From Planifilum fimeticola (GTDB lineage Bacteria > Bacillota > Bacilli > Thermoactinomycetales > DSM-44946): a stretch of 64,000 nt of DNA. Where the stretch lies: NCBI RefSeq assembly GCF_003001905.1, contig NZ_PVNE01000005.1, positions 84,174 through 148,173 of the forward strand. Reading direction: 5' to 3'. Positions 43,108 to 52,101 of this stretch are shown here, piece by piece; the first letter of the stretch is position 1, and every line of letters starts with the position of its first letter. The position numbers and the translations under genes are program-made. The notes under the pieces were generated by a model, which worked only from the letters and a program-made list of their open reading frames with translations, had not been told where the DNA came from and searched no databases.

Positions 43108-44163
43108 ATGGACCGCGAAACGATTCGCCTGACCCAGCTGTCCTCCAAAGCGGGGTGAGGGTGTAAACTGGGTCCGGAGGACCTAGCGAACGTTCTCGGC
43201 CGTCTGCCCCGTGAAGAGGAAGAACGCGCCGACATCCTCGTCGGTCTGACGGAACCGGATGATGCGGGGGTGGTCCGCATCAGCGACGAATGCGCTCTGG
43301 TGCAAACGGTGGACTTTTTCACTCCCGTGGTGGACGACCCTTATGCCTTCGGTCAGATCGCCGCTGCCAACAGCCTGAGCGATATCTACGCCATGGGGGC
43401 GGAGCCGCTGACGGTGCTCAACCTGGTGGCTTTCTCCGTGAACAAACTGGACCCGTCCCTGCTGGTCGATATCCTGCGCGGTGCCGCCGACAAGGTGAAG
43501 GAGGCCGGTGCCGTCACCATCGGCGGTCACTCCATCGATGATCCGGAGCCCAAATTCGGCCTCGCCGTCACCGGCCAAGTTCACCCTGACCGCCTGTGGC
43601 GGAAGGGGGGCGCCCGGCCCGGCGATCGGCTCATCCTGACCAAGCCGGTGGGTGTCGGAATCCATACCACGGCGATCAAGCGTGGAGCGCTGCGGGAAGA
43701 AGAAATCGAACGAGTCACCCGGGTCATGGCCACCCTCAACCGGGATGCGGCACGGGTGATGCGTTCCTACGAAATCCACGCCTGCACCGACGTGACCGGC
43801 TTCGGCCTCCTCGGTCACGCCTTTGAGATGAGCCGGGCCGGACAAGTGGGATTGGAAATCGACGCCGGGGCGGTGCCCGTCCTGCCCCGGACCGAGGAGC
43901 TGGCCCGGGCCGGCATTGTCCCCGGGGGAACGCGGGCCAATGCCCGATGGCTGGCCGATCGCCTCTCCTTTTCCGAAACCGTCGATGAGGTGATGCGCAC
44001 CATCCTTTGCGACGCCGTCACTTCCGGCGGCCTGCTGGCGGCCGTGCCGGAGGAACAGGCCGTTCGCCTGCTGGAAGAGCTGCACCGAAACGGAGTCGTG
44101 GAAGCGCGGATTATCGGCCGGGTGGTGGCTGATCACCCGGCACACATCCGGATCACCGGATAA
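43108..44163 (+). CDS. selD: Selenide, water dikinase SelD (selenoprotein, Sec17)
   Basis: Makes selenophosphate from selenide and ATP. The reading frame starts at ATG 43108 (GGAGG 7 bases upstream) and contains an in-frame TGA at 43156-43158, codon 17, in the context SSKAG-U-GCKLGPEDL, exactly the SelD active-site loop where Sec or Cys is conserved. Reading TGA as Sec gives 351 residues, the normal length; ending there would leave 16 residues. Downstream VDFFTPVVDDPYAFGQIAAANSLSDIYAMGA and TDVTGFGLLGHAFEM are canonical. A SECIS-like hairpin follows the TGA; selA lies 103 bases downstream. Confidence 0.95.
43159..43186 (+). promoter_or_regulatory. SECIS-like element in selD
   Basis: Nine bases after the TGA, CTGGGTCC (43168-43175) pairs with GGACCTAG (43179-43186), one G-T wobble, leaving the tiny loop GGA (or a larger CGGAG loop). 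Position and G-rich apical loop fit a bacterial SECIS bound by SelB. Confidence 0.75.
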
Positions 44164-44174
44164 ACCGCATCCTC

Positions 44175-44212
44175 GGGGCCGTCGGAAACACGAGCCGGCG
44201 GCCCCGCTTTTT
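44175..44212 (+). terminator. Hairpin and T-run between selD and selA
   Basis: GGGGCCG...CGGCCCCG followed by CTTTTTG. It would terminate or attenuate before selA; an independent selA promoter or partial read-through is implied. Confidence 0.75.
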
Positions 44213-44266
44213 GCCTCTCTTTCCCATCTTCGCTATGATGAAAAAAAGAGCACAGTGGGTGTGACC

Positions 44267-45691
44267 ATGCCGACGAAACAACAACAACAGGCACTGAGAC
44301 GATTGCCGGCGGTACATCTCCTCCTCGAACATCCGGCGCTGTCTTCTTTTCTGGAACGCTTTTCCCGGAAGACGGTCGTGGAGATCGCCAACGAGGTGCT
44401 GGCGACGGAGCGCCGCCGCATGATGGAAACCGATGATCCCATCCCGCCCGATCCCGAAAGGATCGTCGCGCGCATTGCGGAAACCCTGGACAGCCTGACC
44501 GCCCCCCGCCTCCGCCCCGTCATCAACGGGAGCGGCATCGTCCTCCACACCAACCTGGGACGGGCGCGACTGAGCCAAGCGGCTCTTCGGGCGGTCCAGG
44601 ATGTTGCCCTCTCCTATTCCAACCTGGAATACCGTTTGCACACGGGTCAACGCGGGTCCCGCCACGAACACGTCGAAGCGGTCATCCGGCGCCTGACCGG
44701 CGCCGAAGCCGCCCTGGTGGTGAACAACAACGCAGCGGCGGTACTGCTCGTCCTGCGCACCTTAGCCCTCGGTCGCGAGGTGATCGTCTCCCGTGGGCAG
44801 ATGGTGGAGATCGGCGGCTCCTTCCGGGTATCGGAAATCATGCGGGAAAGCGGCGCACGGTTGGTGGAAGTGGGAACGACCAACAAAACCCGCCGGGAAG
44901 ATTACGAGGGGGCGATCTCCGGGGAAACGGCTCTGCTCATGAAGGTGCACACCAGCAATTTCAAAATCATCGGGTTCACCGAGAGCGTCTCCCGGGAAGA
45001 GATGGTGGAGATCGCACGAAAGCACGGCATCCCCTGTTACGAAGACCTGGGCAGCGGCGTCCTTTACGACCTGCGCGCCCGGGGGATCGGAGAAGAACCC
45101 ACGGTCCAGGAGTGCCTCCGGGCGGGGGTGGATCTGGTCAGCTTCAGCGGGGACAAACTCCTCGGCGGCCCCCAGGCGGGGATCATCGTGGGCAAGAAAA
45201 AGTGGATCGACGCCTTGAAAAAAAGTCAGTTGCTCCGCGCCCTGCGCGTGGACAAGATGACCCTGGCCGCCCTGGAGGCCACTCTGCTTCATTATCTGAA
45301 CCCGGAGGAAGCGGCACGGGAAATCCCCGTTCTCCGGCAGATCCTGAAGAAGCCCGAAGAGATCCGCGCTTCGGCGGAGCGGCTGAAGGAGCGGCTGCAA
45401 AATGCCCTCGGGGAGGATCTGCGGCTGGAGGTGATTCCCACCGCGTCGGAGGTGGGAGGCGGGTCGCTGCCCGGGGTGGAACTTCCCAGCTTCTGCCTCT
45501 CCACCTCCCATCGCCGCATGCCCGTCCACCGGCTGGAAGAAGAACTCCGCCGCGGAAATCCTCCGGTGATCGGTCGGGTTTCCAAGGACCGGCTCCTTTT
45601 GGACCTGCGCACGGTGGAGGAGGAGGAACATCCCCACATCGAGGCCGCCTTCCGCCGGGTGCTGGAAGGTCGAAACGGCCGCAAAAACTAA
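44267..45691 (+). CDS. selA: L-seryl-tRNA(Sec) selenium transferase
   Basis: Converts Ser-tRNA(Sec) to Sec-tRNA(Sec) using selenophosphate. About 474 residues. RPVINGSGIVLHTNLGRARL near residue 90, NLEYRLHTGQRGSRH, the PLP lysine in LVSFSGDKLLGGPQAG near 300, and RALRVDKMTLAALEATL are all SelA hallmarks. ATG 44267 is used (GTG 44255 also in frame); the upstream site is weak. It follows selD, and tRNA-Sec is at 62479. selB is not present in the window. Confidence 0.95.
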   Translation: MPTKQQQQALRRLPAVHLLLEHPALSSFLERFSRKTVVEIANEVLATERRRMMETDDPIPPDPERIVARIAETLDSLTAPRLRPVINGSGIVLHTNLGRARLSQAALRAVQDVALSYSNLEYRLHTGQRGSRHEHVEAVIRRLTGAEAALVVNNNAAAVLLVLRTLALGREVIVSRGQMVEIGGSFRVSEIMRESGARLVEVGTTNKTRREDYEGAISGETALLMKVHTSNFKIIGFTESVSREEMVEIARKHGIPCYEDLGSGVLYDLRARGIGEEPTVQECLRAGVDLVSFSGDKLLGGPQAGIIVGKKKWIDALKKSQLLRALRVDKMTLAALEATLLHYLNPEEAAREIPVLRQILKKPEEIRASAERLKERLQNALGEDLRLEVIPTASEVGGGSLPGVELPSFCLSTSHRRMPVHRLEEELRRGNPPVIGRVSKDRLLLDLRTVEEEEHPHIEAAFRRVLEGRNGRKN

Positions 45692-45778
45692 GCCCCTCCT
45701 GTTTTTGTCCGGCCTGGACACCGGGGCCCACCCTCTCCCCGCCCGCTTGCGACGAAAAATGAGGAGGAGGATCGCTTC

Positions 45779-46261
45779 ATGAGCGTCTACGCCTTTTCCG
45801 CCCGGACCATCGCCGGGGAGGAAAAATCCCTGTCCGATTACGATGGACGCGTCCTGTTGATCGTCAACACGGCGAGCCGCTGCGGATTCACTCCCCAATA
45901 CCGGGAGCTGCAGCAGCTCTACGAAGCATACCGGAACCGGGGCCTGGAGATCCTGGCTTTCCCCTGCAACCAATTCGCCAACCAGGAGCCCGGATCGGAA
46001 GAGGAAATCCAAAAGTTCTGCGAAACCAACTACAATGTCACCTTTCCCCTCTTCAGCAAAGTGAAGGTCAAAGGACCCGGTGCCCACCCCCTGTTCAAGT
46101 ACCTGACGGAAAAGTCTCCCGGGGTGCTCGGCAAGGAGATCAAGTGGAACTTCACCAAGTTTTTGGTGAACCGGCGCGGCGAAGTGGTCAAGCGGTACGC
46201 CCCGCAGACATCCCCCCGGCGGATCGCCAAGGATATCGAAGAGTTGTTGGAAAACCCGTAA
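45779..46261 (+). CDS. Glutathione/thioredoxin-dependent peroxidase (Gpx/BsaA-like), Cys type
   Basis: 160 residues, thiol peroxidase of the Gpx family. The active-site loop VNTASRCGFTPQY has Cys (residue 35) where animal GPx has Sec; Gln and Trp partners are in FPCNQFANQEPG and IKWNFTKFLV. Resolving Cys candidates lie in FPCNQ and KFCETN. GAGGAGGAGGATCGCTTC precedes ATG 45779. It directly follows selA, yet encodes Cys, not TGA, at the active site. Confidence 0.92.
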   Translation: MSVYAFSARTIAGEEKSLSDYDGRVLLIVNTASRCGFTPQYRELQQLYEAYRNRGLEILAFPCNQFANQEPGSEEEIQKFCETNYNVTFPLFSKVKVKGPGAHPLFKYLTEKSPGVLGKEIKWNFTKFLVNRRGEVVKRYAPQTSPRRIAKDIEELLENP

Positions 46262-46369
46262 ATCCTGTCAGCCCCGGTATGCCTTTGCCGCGGAATCCCA
46301 AGACCGCGGCGGCGCGAGCGCCCTCGACGGGTGTTTCAGCAATTTCCGAAGCCTCGGGAGGTGTCCCCC

Positions 46370-47347
46370 TTGATTCCGCCAAAATTGAAGCCCGGCGACG
46401 AAATCCGGATTATCGCCCCGTCAAAAAGCCTGGGTATCATCGCTCGTGAAGTGCGGGAAATCGCCCGGCGGCGGCTGGAGGAGATGGGTTTTCGGGTCAC
46501 CATATCCAAACATGCGGAAGAGATGGACCGCTTTCGCTCCTCCTCCGCGGAGGCCCGCCTGGAAGACCTGCACGAAGCCTTTGCCGACCCGAAGGTAAAA
46601 GGGATTTTGACCGCCATCGGCGGCTACAACTGCAACCAACTTCTGAAAAACCTGGATTATGACCTGATCCGAAAAAATCCCAAGGTTTTTTGCGGCTACT
46701 CCGACATCACCGCCCTGCAAAACGCCATTTACGCGAAAACGGGACTTGTGACCTACAGCGGTCCGCACTTTTCGAGTTTCGGAATGAAAAAGGGATTCGA
46801 ATACACGATGGACTCCTTCCGAAAGTGCCTGATGGGCGAAGAACCTTTCTCCGTCCGCCCCTCTCCCGCCTGGAGCGATGACCTCTGGTTTCAGGACCAG
46901 GAAAATCGCCGCTTTATCCCGAACGACGGATGGTTTGTCCTGTCCCCCGGCGAAGCGCGGGGAAAAGTGATCGGCGGCAATCTTTCCACCTTTGTCCTTC
47001 TCCACGGAACGGAGTATCTTCCGGATCTTGCGGACGCCATCCTGTTTCTGGAGGATGACGGGGAAGTACACCCCGAACTGTTCGACCGGTATCTCCAATC
47101 CCTCCTCCACCAACCGGGCTTTGACCGGGTGAAGGGTCTGGTCATCGGCCGGTTCCAGCGGGACAGCCGAATGAGCCGGGACGTGCTGGCTGCGATCATC
47201 CGATCCAAACCGGAGTTGACCGGTATCCCGGTGGTCGCCGATCTCGATTTCGGCCACACCGTCCCCTTCTTCACCTTTCCCATCGGCGGACAAGCCCGGC
47301 TCACGGCAAGGGAGGACGAGGCGGAATTGATCCTTCTGACGCATTGA
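46370..47347 (+). CDS. S66-family peptidase (LD-carboxypeptidase/MccF-like)
   Basis: 325 residues. N-terminal PPKLKPGDEIRIIAPSKSLGII, the YNCNQLLKNLDYD segment, FCGYSDITALQNAIY, VIGGNLSTFVLLHGTEYLP and the catalytic region GEVHPELFDRYLQSL and DFGHTVPFFTFPIG. Proteins of this kind cleave muropeptide LD-bonds or microcin C-like toxins. The Ser nucleophile is expected in the GYSD element. TTG 46370 follows GGGAGG by 8 bases and replaces the longer frame. Terminated by a symmetric hairpin. Confidence 0.86.
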   Translation: MIPPKLKPGDEIRIIAPSKSLGIIAREVREIARRRLEEMGFRVTISKHAEEMDRFRSSSAEARLEDLHEAFADPKVKGILTAIGGYNCNQLLKNLDYDLIRKNPKVFCGYSDITALQNAIYAKTGLVTYSGPHFSSFGMKKGFEYTMDSFRKCLMGEEPFSVRPSPAWSDDLWFQDQENRRFIPNDGWFVLSPGEARGKVIGGNLSTFVLLHGTEYLPDLADAILFLEDDGEVHPELFDRYLQSLLHQPGFDRVKGLVIGRFQRDSRMSRDVLAAIIRSKPELTGIPVVADLDFGHTVPFFTFPIGGQARLTAREDEAELILLTH

Positions 47348-47372
47348 CGAAAATCCCCTCGAAGGAAGGAAA

Positions 47373-47404
47373 AACCCTGCGGCGAAAGGGCCGCAGGTTT
47401 TTTG
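47373..47404. terminator. Bidirectional terminator
   Basis: AAACCCTGCGGC-GAAAGG-GCCGCAGGTTTTTT, shared by the S66 peptidase gene (plus) and the maltodextrin operon (minus). Confidence 0.87.
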
Positions 47405-47417
47405 CTTCTTCTCCTCT

Positions 47418-49388
47418 TCATATCTCCGCCTGCCGCGAGGAGACCCGGAACGCCCCGGCCTCCAACAGATCCAGCACCGTCAGGACGAACATGGCGTGGG
47501 ACCAGGTGAGGGGAACCACCCAGGCGGGTTTCCCCGTGTTCCGGTCCACCTGCTCCGGGAGCAGGTCGAGCTCCGTCCGATGGTCCACCGCCCAGCGGAA
47601 CCAGCGGAGCGCCTCCTCTGTCCGTCCCGCCTTCACCAGATATTGAGACAGCCACAGGGTGGTGATGATCCAGGGGTTTCCGCCGATGTAGGGGTCGTCC
47701 TCATACCGCTTGATGCCGCCCGCCGGCGAGGTGCTCAAATGGCGCACCACCGCCGCCGCCGTCTTCACCACCCGTTCATCTTCGGCGGGAAAGAGATCGA
47801 AGGGCACCGAAATCCCGAGCAGGCTGGCGTCGATCACCGGATCTTCCCACACCCGGTAGGTCGCGTATCCCTTGGAGTCCGTTTCTTTCGTCACCCGCTT
47901 CCCCTCCCGGACCGCCTCTTCGTACGCTTCCCGGCTGACGGCCCTCTTGAGCCCCCGAAGAAATGCGTCCCGTTCCGGGTTCCACAACCGGCGGGACACG
48001 GCATCCCGGATCCCCTCGGCGGCCTTTCGCCATGCTTTCGCCTGATCCAGCCGCCCCCGCGCCCGGGCGATTTCCGCGGCGCCGACCAGCCCCCCGAAAA
48101 CCGCCGCCGCCGAATAGGTGTGCTCCCCGTCCCGCTCCTCCCACAAATCCCGGCTGGGACGGGGCAAGCCGGTTTCCGGATCGAGGAAACCGGTCAGAAA
48201 CTCCGCCCCCCTCTCGACGGCCACCCAAACCTCCTCCAGGAAGGTGCGGTCTCCCGTCTCCTCAAAGTGGCGCCACATTCCCCAGAGAATGGAACCCGTC
48301 TCGTCGATCTGCATCCCCCAGCAGGGGGCGAGGAATCCGTCCAAGTAGTGGCGCTGATCCCAGGAACCGTCGGGGTTCTGCACCTTCAGCGTCCAGCGGT
48401 AAAACCGGCGGGTCATCTCGGAATAACCTGCCCGATCGATGGCCGTCGCGATATAGGCGGCATCGCGCCCCCAGCAGTAGGCGTACCCGCCGCACCGGCT
48501 GAAGGTCTCGTCAAACTCCGGCGCGGCGATCATCCCCCCTTCCCGCTCATCGCTCATCAGCTTGAAAACCACCAACGAGCGACGGTACAGCCGGTCGACG
48601 ATCTCGTCGCCGGTGAAAACGGGCCGGGCCGAATCCAGATAGTCCTTCCAGTGGGCGACCGTCTGTTCCCGCAGCGCACGAAAACCGCTCCTCCGCGCCT
48701 CCGCCAGCGCGGAAAGGGCGGTATCCCTCCCCTCGCCGGCCGCCAGGAACAGGGTGAGTTCCTCCGATTCCCCCGGCTCAAGCCGCCCCAAATCCCAGGA
48801 AAGGGCCCCTTCCGGGTTCATCGCGATCCGGTTTCCCTGAAGAGAGCCGTCGGCCGCATCCTCCACGGCCTCCCCCGCCTGATAGCCGCAGCAGGGACGG
48901 TCCCCTCCCAGGGCAAAGGCGTATCGATGGCGGAAATGAAGAAGCGCATCCGCCTCGGCGTCAAAGGCGACAGTATTGTATTTCGGACTCTCCGCGATTT
49001 CCAGCGCCGACAGATAGAGAAACCGGACGGGGAGGACGCGGTCGGAGCCATTGGTCACCCGGTACCTCCGAACCAACACGTCCGCTCCGGGCACGGCAAA
49101 ATCCTCACTGCGAACCTTCAGTCCCAAACCTTCGTGAAACGCATCGCTGACGAGAATGGGCGGATCGCCGTCATATCGCTGATGATACGTCCATTCATCC
49201 CCTTCGTGAAGCCAGCGGACTCCCTCCGCCAATCCCGGACAAGAGATTCCGGCGTACATTTCCCGCACGTGCTGGGGAAAATCGATCCGCGGCCACCACA
49301 GGCGATACAGCCTTCCGTTTCTCCCCAACGCGGCCAGCATCCGCCCGTTGCCGACCACCCCATCGATCAGATACGGTTTCTCACCCAT
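47418..49388 (-). CDS. Glycoside hydrolase family 15 protein (glucoamylase-like)
   Basis: 656 residues, no signal peptide, so cytoplasmic. An N-terminal beta-sandwich (about 1-250) precedes an (alpha/alpha)6 barrel. The catalytic acid is in MQIDETGSILWGMW and the base in LLPEQVDRNTGKPAW; CWGRDAAYIATAIDRAGY is typical. It releases glucose from the non-reducing end of imported maltodextrins. ATG 49388 follows GGAGGGAAAGGG. Last gene of malE-F-G-GH13-GH15. Confidence 0.9.
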   Translation of the reverse strand: MGEKPYLIDGVVGNGRMLAALGRNGRLYRLWWPRIDFPQHVREMYAGISCPGLAEGVRWLHEGDEWTYHQRYDGDPPILVSDAFHEGLGLKVRSEDFAVPGADVLVRRYRVTNGSDRVLPVRFLYLSALEIAESPKYNTVAFDAEADALLHFRHRYAFALGGDRPCCGYQAGEAVEDAADGSLQGNRIAMNPEGALSWDLGRLEPGESEELTLFLAAGEGRDTALSALAEARRSGFRALREQTVAHWKDYLDSARPVFTGDEIVDRLYRRSLVVFKLMSDEREGGMIAAPEFDETFSRCGGYAYCWGRDAAYIATAIDRAGYSEMTRRFYRWTLKVQNPDGSWDQRHYLDGFLAPCWGMQIDETGSILWGMWRHFEETGDRTFLEEVWVAVERGAEFLTGFLDPETGLPRPSRDLWEERDGEHTYSAAAVFGGLVGAAEIARARGRLDQAKAWRKAAEGIRDAVSRRLWNPERDAFLRGLKRAVSREAYEEAVREGKRVTKETDSKGYATYRVWEDPVIDASLLGISVPFDLFPAEDERVVKTAAAVVRHLSTSPAGGIKRYEDDPYIGGNPWIITTLWLSQYLVKAGRTEEALRWFRWAVDHRTELDLLPEQVDRNTGKPAWVVPLTWSHAMFVLTVLDLLEAGAFRVSSRQAEI

Positions 49389-49462
49389 CCCTTTCCCTCC
49401 ATCTCCCATCGTTTTCTCATCCATTCCTTGGCACGGATTCTTTTTCTCCCGACGAAAAAAAC

Positions 49463-51223
49463 CTATTCCACCGGGGTGAGGATCGCACCCTGATAAGGGG
49501 GCAAGGTCCAGGGCATGCGGCTCCTCCCCGCCGCGTCAATCGTTTTCCCGGATAGGGCGTCCCTCAGCTTCTCCGCCCCGCCGAAGGGGTGAAGATCCAC
49601 TTCGACCCGGTGTTCATGGGGACTGTTGTTGAACAGCACTCCGACGCAGCTTTCGCCATCCCACCGCACAAAACCGTAGAGATTGCGAAGCGGGTCCACC
49701 AGCCACGTCCGGAAGTCCCCCCGCCGCAGGGGACGCAGCTCCTTCCGGAGGGCGATCAGCTTCCGGTAATGAGCGAGCAGTTCCCGGTTTTGCCGCTCCT
49801 CCTCCCACATCATGGGGCGCCGGCAATCCGGGTCCGGCCCTCCGCACATCCCCACCTCGTCGCCGTAGTAGATCATCGGCATCCCCGGATAGGTCATCTG
49901 AAACAGCACCGCGAGGCGCATCCGCTCCAGCCGGCCACCGCAGGTGGTGAGGAACCGCTCCGTGTCGTGGGAACCCAGCAGGTTGAACATCGCGAAGTGG
50001 GCCTGTTCAGGATACAGCATCCGGGTGCGGGTCAGCAGGGCGTCAAAGCGGTCGGCGCCGATCCTTCCGGCGGCGAAGAAATCCAGCACGGCGTCCCGGA
50101 ACAAATAGTTCATCACCGAATCGAATTGGTCCCCCTGAAGCCAGGGGCCTGCATCGTGCCAAATCTCGCCGACGATCAGGGCCTCCGGGTTCACCTCCTT
50201 CACCCGGTCGCGAAAGGCACGCCAGAAGCGGTGGTCCACCTCGTTGGCCACGTCGAGGCGCCAGCCGTCGATCTCCGCCTCCCGGGTCCAGTACTCCGCC
50301 ACATCGAGCAGGTACGCCCGCACCTCGGGATGGGCCGTGTTCAGCTTGGGCATCGTCCACACCCCGTTGGCGAAGGTTTCATAGTTGGGCCGGGGCGTCG
50401 TGACCACGGGAAAATCCTCGATGAAAAACCAGTCGGCGTAGGGAGAGTCCTCTCCCCTTTGCAGCACGTCCTGAAAGGCGAAAAAGCCGTAACCGGCATG
50501 GTTGAACACCGCATCCAGAAGCACCCGGATCCCCCTTTGATGGGCCAGTCGGACCAGTTCCTTCAGGGTCTCCGCATCCCCGAAGGCGGGATCCACCCGG
50601 TAGTAGTCGGTGGTGTCGTATTTGTGGTTGGAGGGGGAAAGAAAAATCGGGGTGAGGTAAAGCACGTTGACGCCCAGCGCTTCCAGGTAGGGAAGTTTCT
50701 CGATGATCCCCCTGAGATCCCCTCCGTAAAAGCTGTCCGGCCGCGGCCGGGCCGCCGCGCTCCAGGGGTCGGTCCCTTCCGGGTCGTTCCCCTCGTCCCC
50801 GTTAAAGAAGCGGTCGGGAAAAATCTGGTACACGACCCCGTCCTTGGCCCAGTCGGGGACCCGGTACAAATCCCCCTCGCAGATGTAAGGGTACTGAAAG
50901 GCGCCGGCCTCCCGCCGGTCGGCGGCGAATCCCTTCTCACCGTACCACAGCCCGCCCTCCTCCCCCTCCAGGTAAAACACGTAGCGAAGGCGGCGGGTGG
51001 CCGAGGGAATCACCCCCTCGAACCAGTCGAAGAGCTCGTCGGATCCCGCTTTTTCCAACCGGAGGATGTCTCCCTCTTCTTCCCCACCGTACCGGTCGCC
51101 GTGAAAAAGGTGGCAGGAGAAGAGATCCCCCCGTTTGGCCCGCAGCCGGACCCGAAGCTCCCGGGGACCGGCGGGATGGGCATAAGGCCCCTCGGGTCGA
51201 TGAAAAACAGCTTCCTTCCACAT
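49463..51223 (-). CDS. Glycoside hydrolase family 13 enzyme (neopullulanase/cyclomaltodextrinase-like)
   Basis: 586 residues: an N-domain (about 1-120), then a TIM barrel with region I DAVFNHAG, nucleophile Asp in GWRLDVANEVDH, acid Glu in LIVGEIWHDA, and transition-state Asp in LLGSHDTERF. The extra N-domain and lack of a signal peptide fit a cytoplasmic maltogenic amylase/cyclodextrinase that opens imported dextrins. ATG 51223 is 12 bases after GGAG; TTG 51232 is 3 bases after it, so the start is uncertain. Confidence 0.9.
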   Translation of the reverse strand: MWKEAVFHRPEGPYAHPAGPRELRVRLRAKRGDLFSCHLFHGDRYGGEEEGDILRLEKAGSDELFDWFEGVIPSATRRLRYVFYLEGEEGGLWYGEKGFAADRREAGAFQYPYICEGDLYRVPDWAKDGVVYQIFPDRFFNGDEGNDPEGTDPWSAAARPRPDSFYGGDLRGIIEKLPYLEALGVNVLYLTPIFLSPSNHKYDTTDYYRVDPAFGDAETLKELVRLAHQRGIRVLLDAVFNHAGYGFFAFQDVLQRGEDSPYADWFFIEDFPVVTTPRPNYETFANGVWTMPKLNTAHPEVRAYLLDVAEYWTREAEIDGWRLDVANEVDHRFWRAFRDRVKEVNPEALIVGEIWHDAGPWLQGDQFDSVMNYLFRDAVLDFFAAGRIGADRFDALLTRTRMLYPEQAHFAMFNLLGSHDTERFLTTCGGRLERMRLAVLFQMTYPGMPMIYYGDEVGMCGGPDPDCRRPMMWEEERQNRELLAHYRKLIALRKELRPLRRGDFRTWLVDPLRNLYGFVRWDGESCVGVLFNNSPHEHRVEVDLHPFGGAEKLRDALSGKTIDAAGRSRMPWTLPPYQGAILTPVE

Positions 51224-51255
51224 GACGGGCAATCACTCCTTCTTCAACGCTGCCA

Positions 51256-52101
51256 TCATCCCTTGGTCGCCCCCGCCGTGAGACCGGAAATGAAGTACCG
51301 CTGCATCGCCAGGAAAAAGAGGGCGATGGGCAGGGCGATCAACACGGAGCCGGCGGCAAAGACGGTGAAGTTCTGGCCGAATTTGTCGCTGATGAAGCCG
51401 AACAGTCCCACCGCCAGCGTCCACTTGTCCGGGTCGGTCAGGACGATCCGCGGCAGCAGGAAATCGGTCATCGGTCCCATGAAATTGAACAGGGCGACCA
51501 CGGCGATGATCGGCCGGGCCAGGGGGAGCATGATCCGGAAGAAAACGGTGTTGTGCCCCGCCCCGTCGATCCGCGCCGCCTCGTCCAAACCCCGGGGAAT
51601 CGTGTCGAAATACCCCTTCACCAACCAGGTGTTGAAGGGAATCTGCGCCCCGGCGTAGACGAGGATCAACCCCAGGTGGGTGTCCAACAGGCCGATTTCG
51701 TTGAGCAGGATGTAAAGGGCGACCATCGACATCGCCTGGGGAAACATCTGCAACACCAGAAAGGAGACCAATCCGTACCTCCGACCGAAGAACCGATACC
51801 GGGAAAAGGCGTAGGCGGTCCCCGTCGTCAGGACGACCGACACCGCGGCGTTGATCAGGGAGATCTTCAGCGTGTTCTTGTACCAGGTCAGGTACTGGCT
51901 GTCCGGGCTGGTAAACAGCCAGATATAATGATCCAACGTGGCGTGTTTCGGGATCAGCGTGCTGGAAAACAGGCTGGTCCCCGGATTGAGAGAGGAACCG
52001 ATCACCCACAGGATCGGATAAAGGGTGACCGACACCATGAAGAGCAAAAACGCGTAAGTGAGCAACAAGCCGATGCTCCATTTCCGTTTGGTTCCGCTCA
52101 T
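51256..52101 (-). CDS. malG: Maltodextrin ABC transporter permease MalG
   Basis: 281 residues, six membrane segments. The EAA loop DEAARIDGAGHNTVFFRIMLPLARP near residues 180-205 contacts the ATPase. It ends in ATKG, as MalG proteins commonly do. It overlaps malF by 4 bases (ATGA). No ATPase gene (msmX-type) is in the operon, so a shared ATPase elsewhere is needed. Confidence 0.93.
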   Translation of the reverse strand: MSGTKRKWSIGLLLTYAFLLFMVSVTLYPILWVIGSSLNPGTSLFSSTLIPKHATLDHYIWLFTSPDSQYLTWYKNTLKISLINAAVSVVLTTGTAYAFSRYRFFGRRYGLVSFLVLQMFPQAMSMVALYILLNEIGLLDTHLGLILVYAGAQIPFNTWLVKGYFDTIPRGLDEAARIDGAGHNTVFFRIMLPLARPIIAVVALFNFMGPMTDFLLPRIVLTDPDKWTLAVGLFGFISDKFGQNFTVFAAGSVLIALPIALFFLAMQRYFISGLTAGATKG

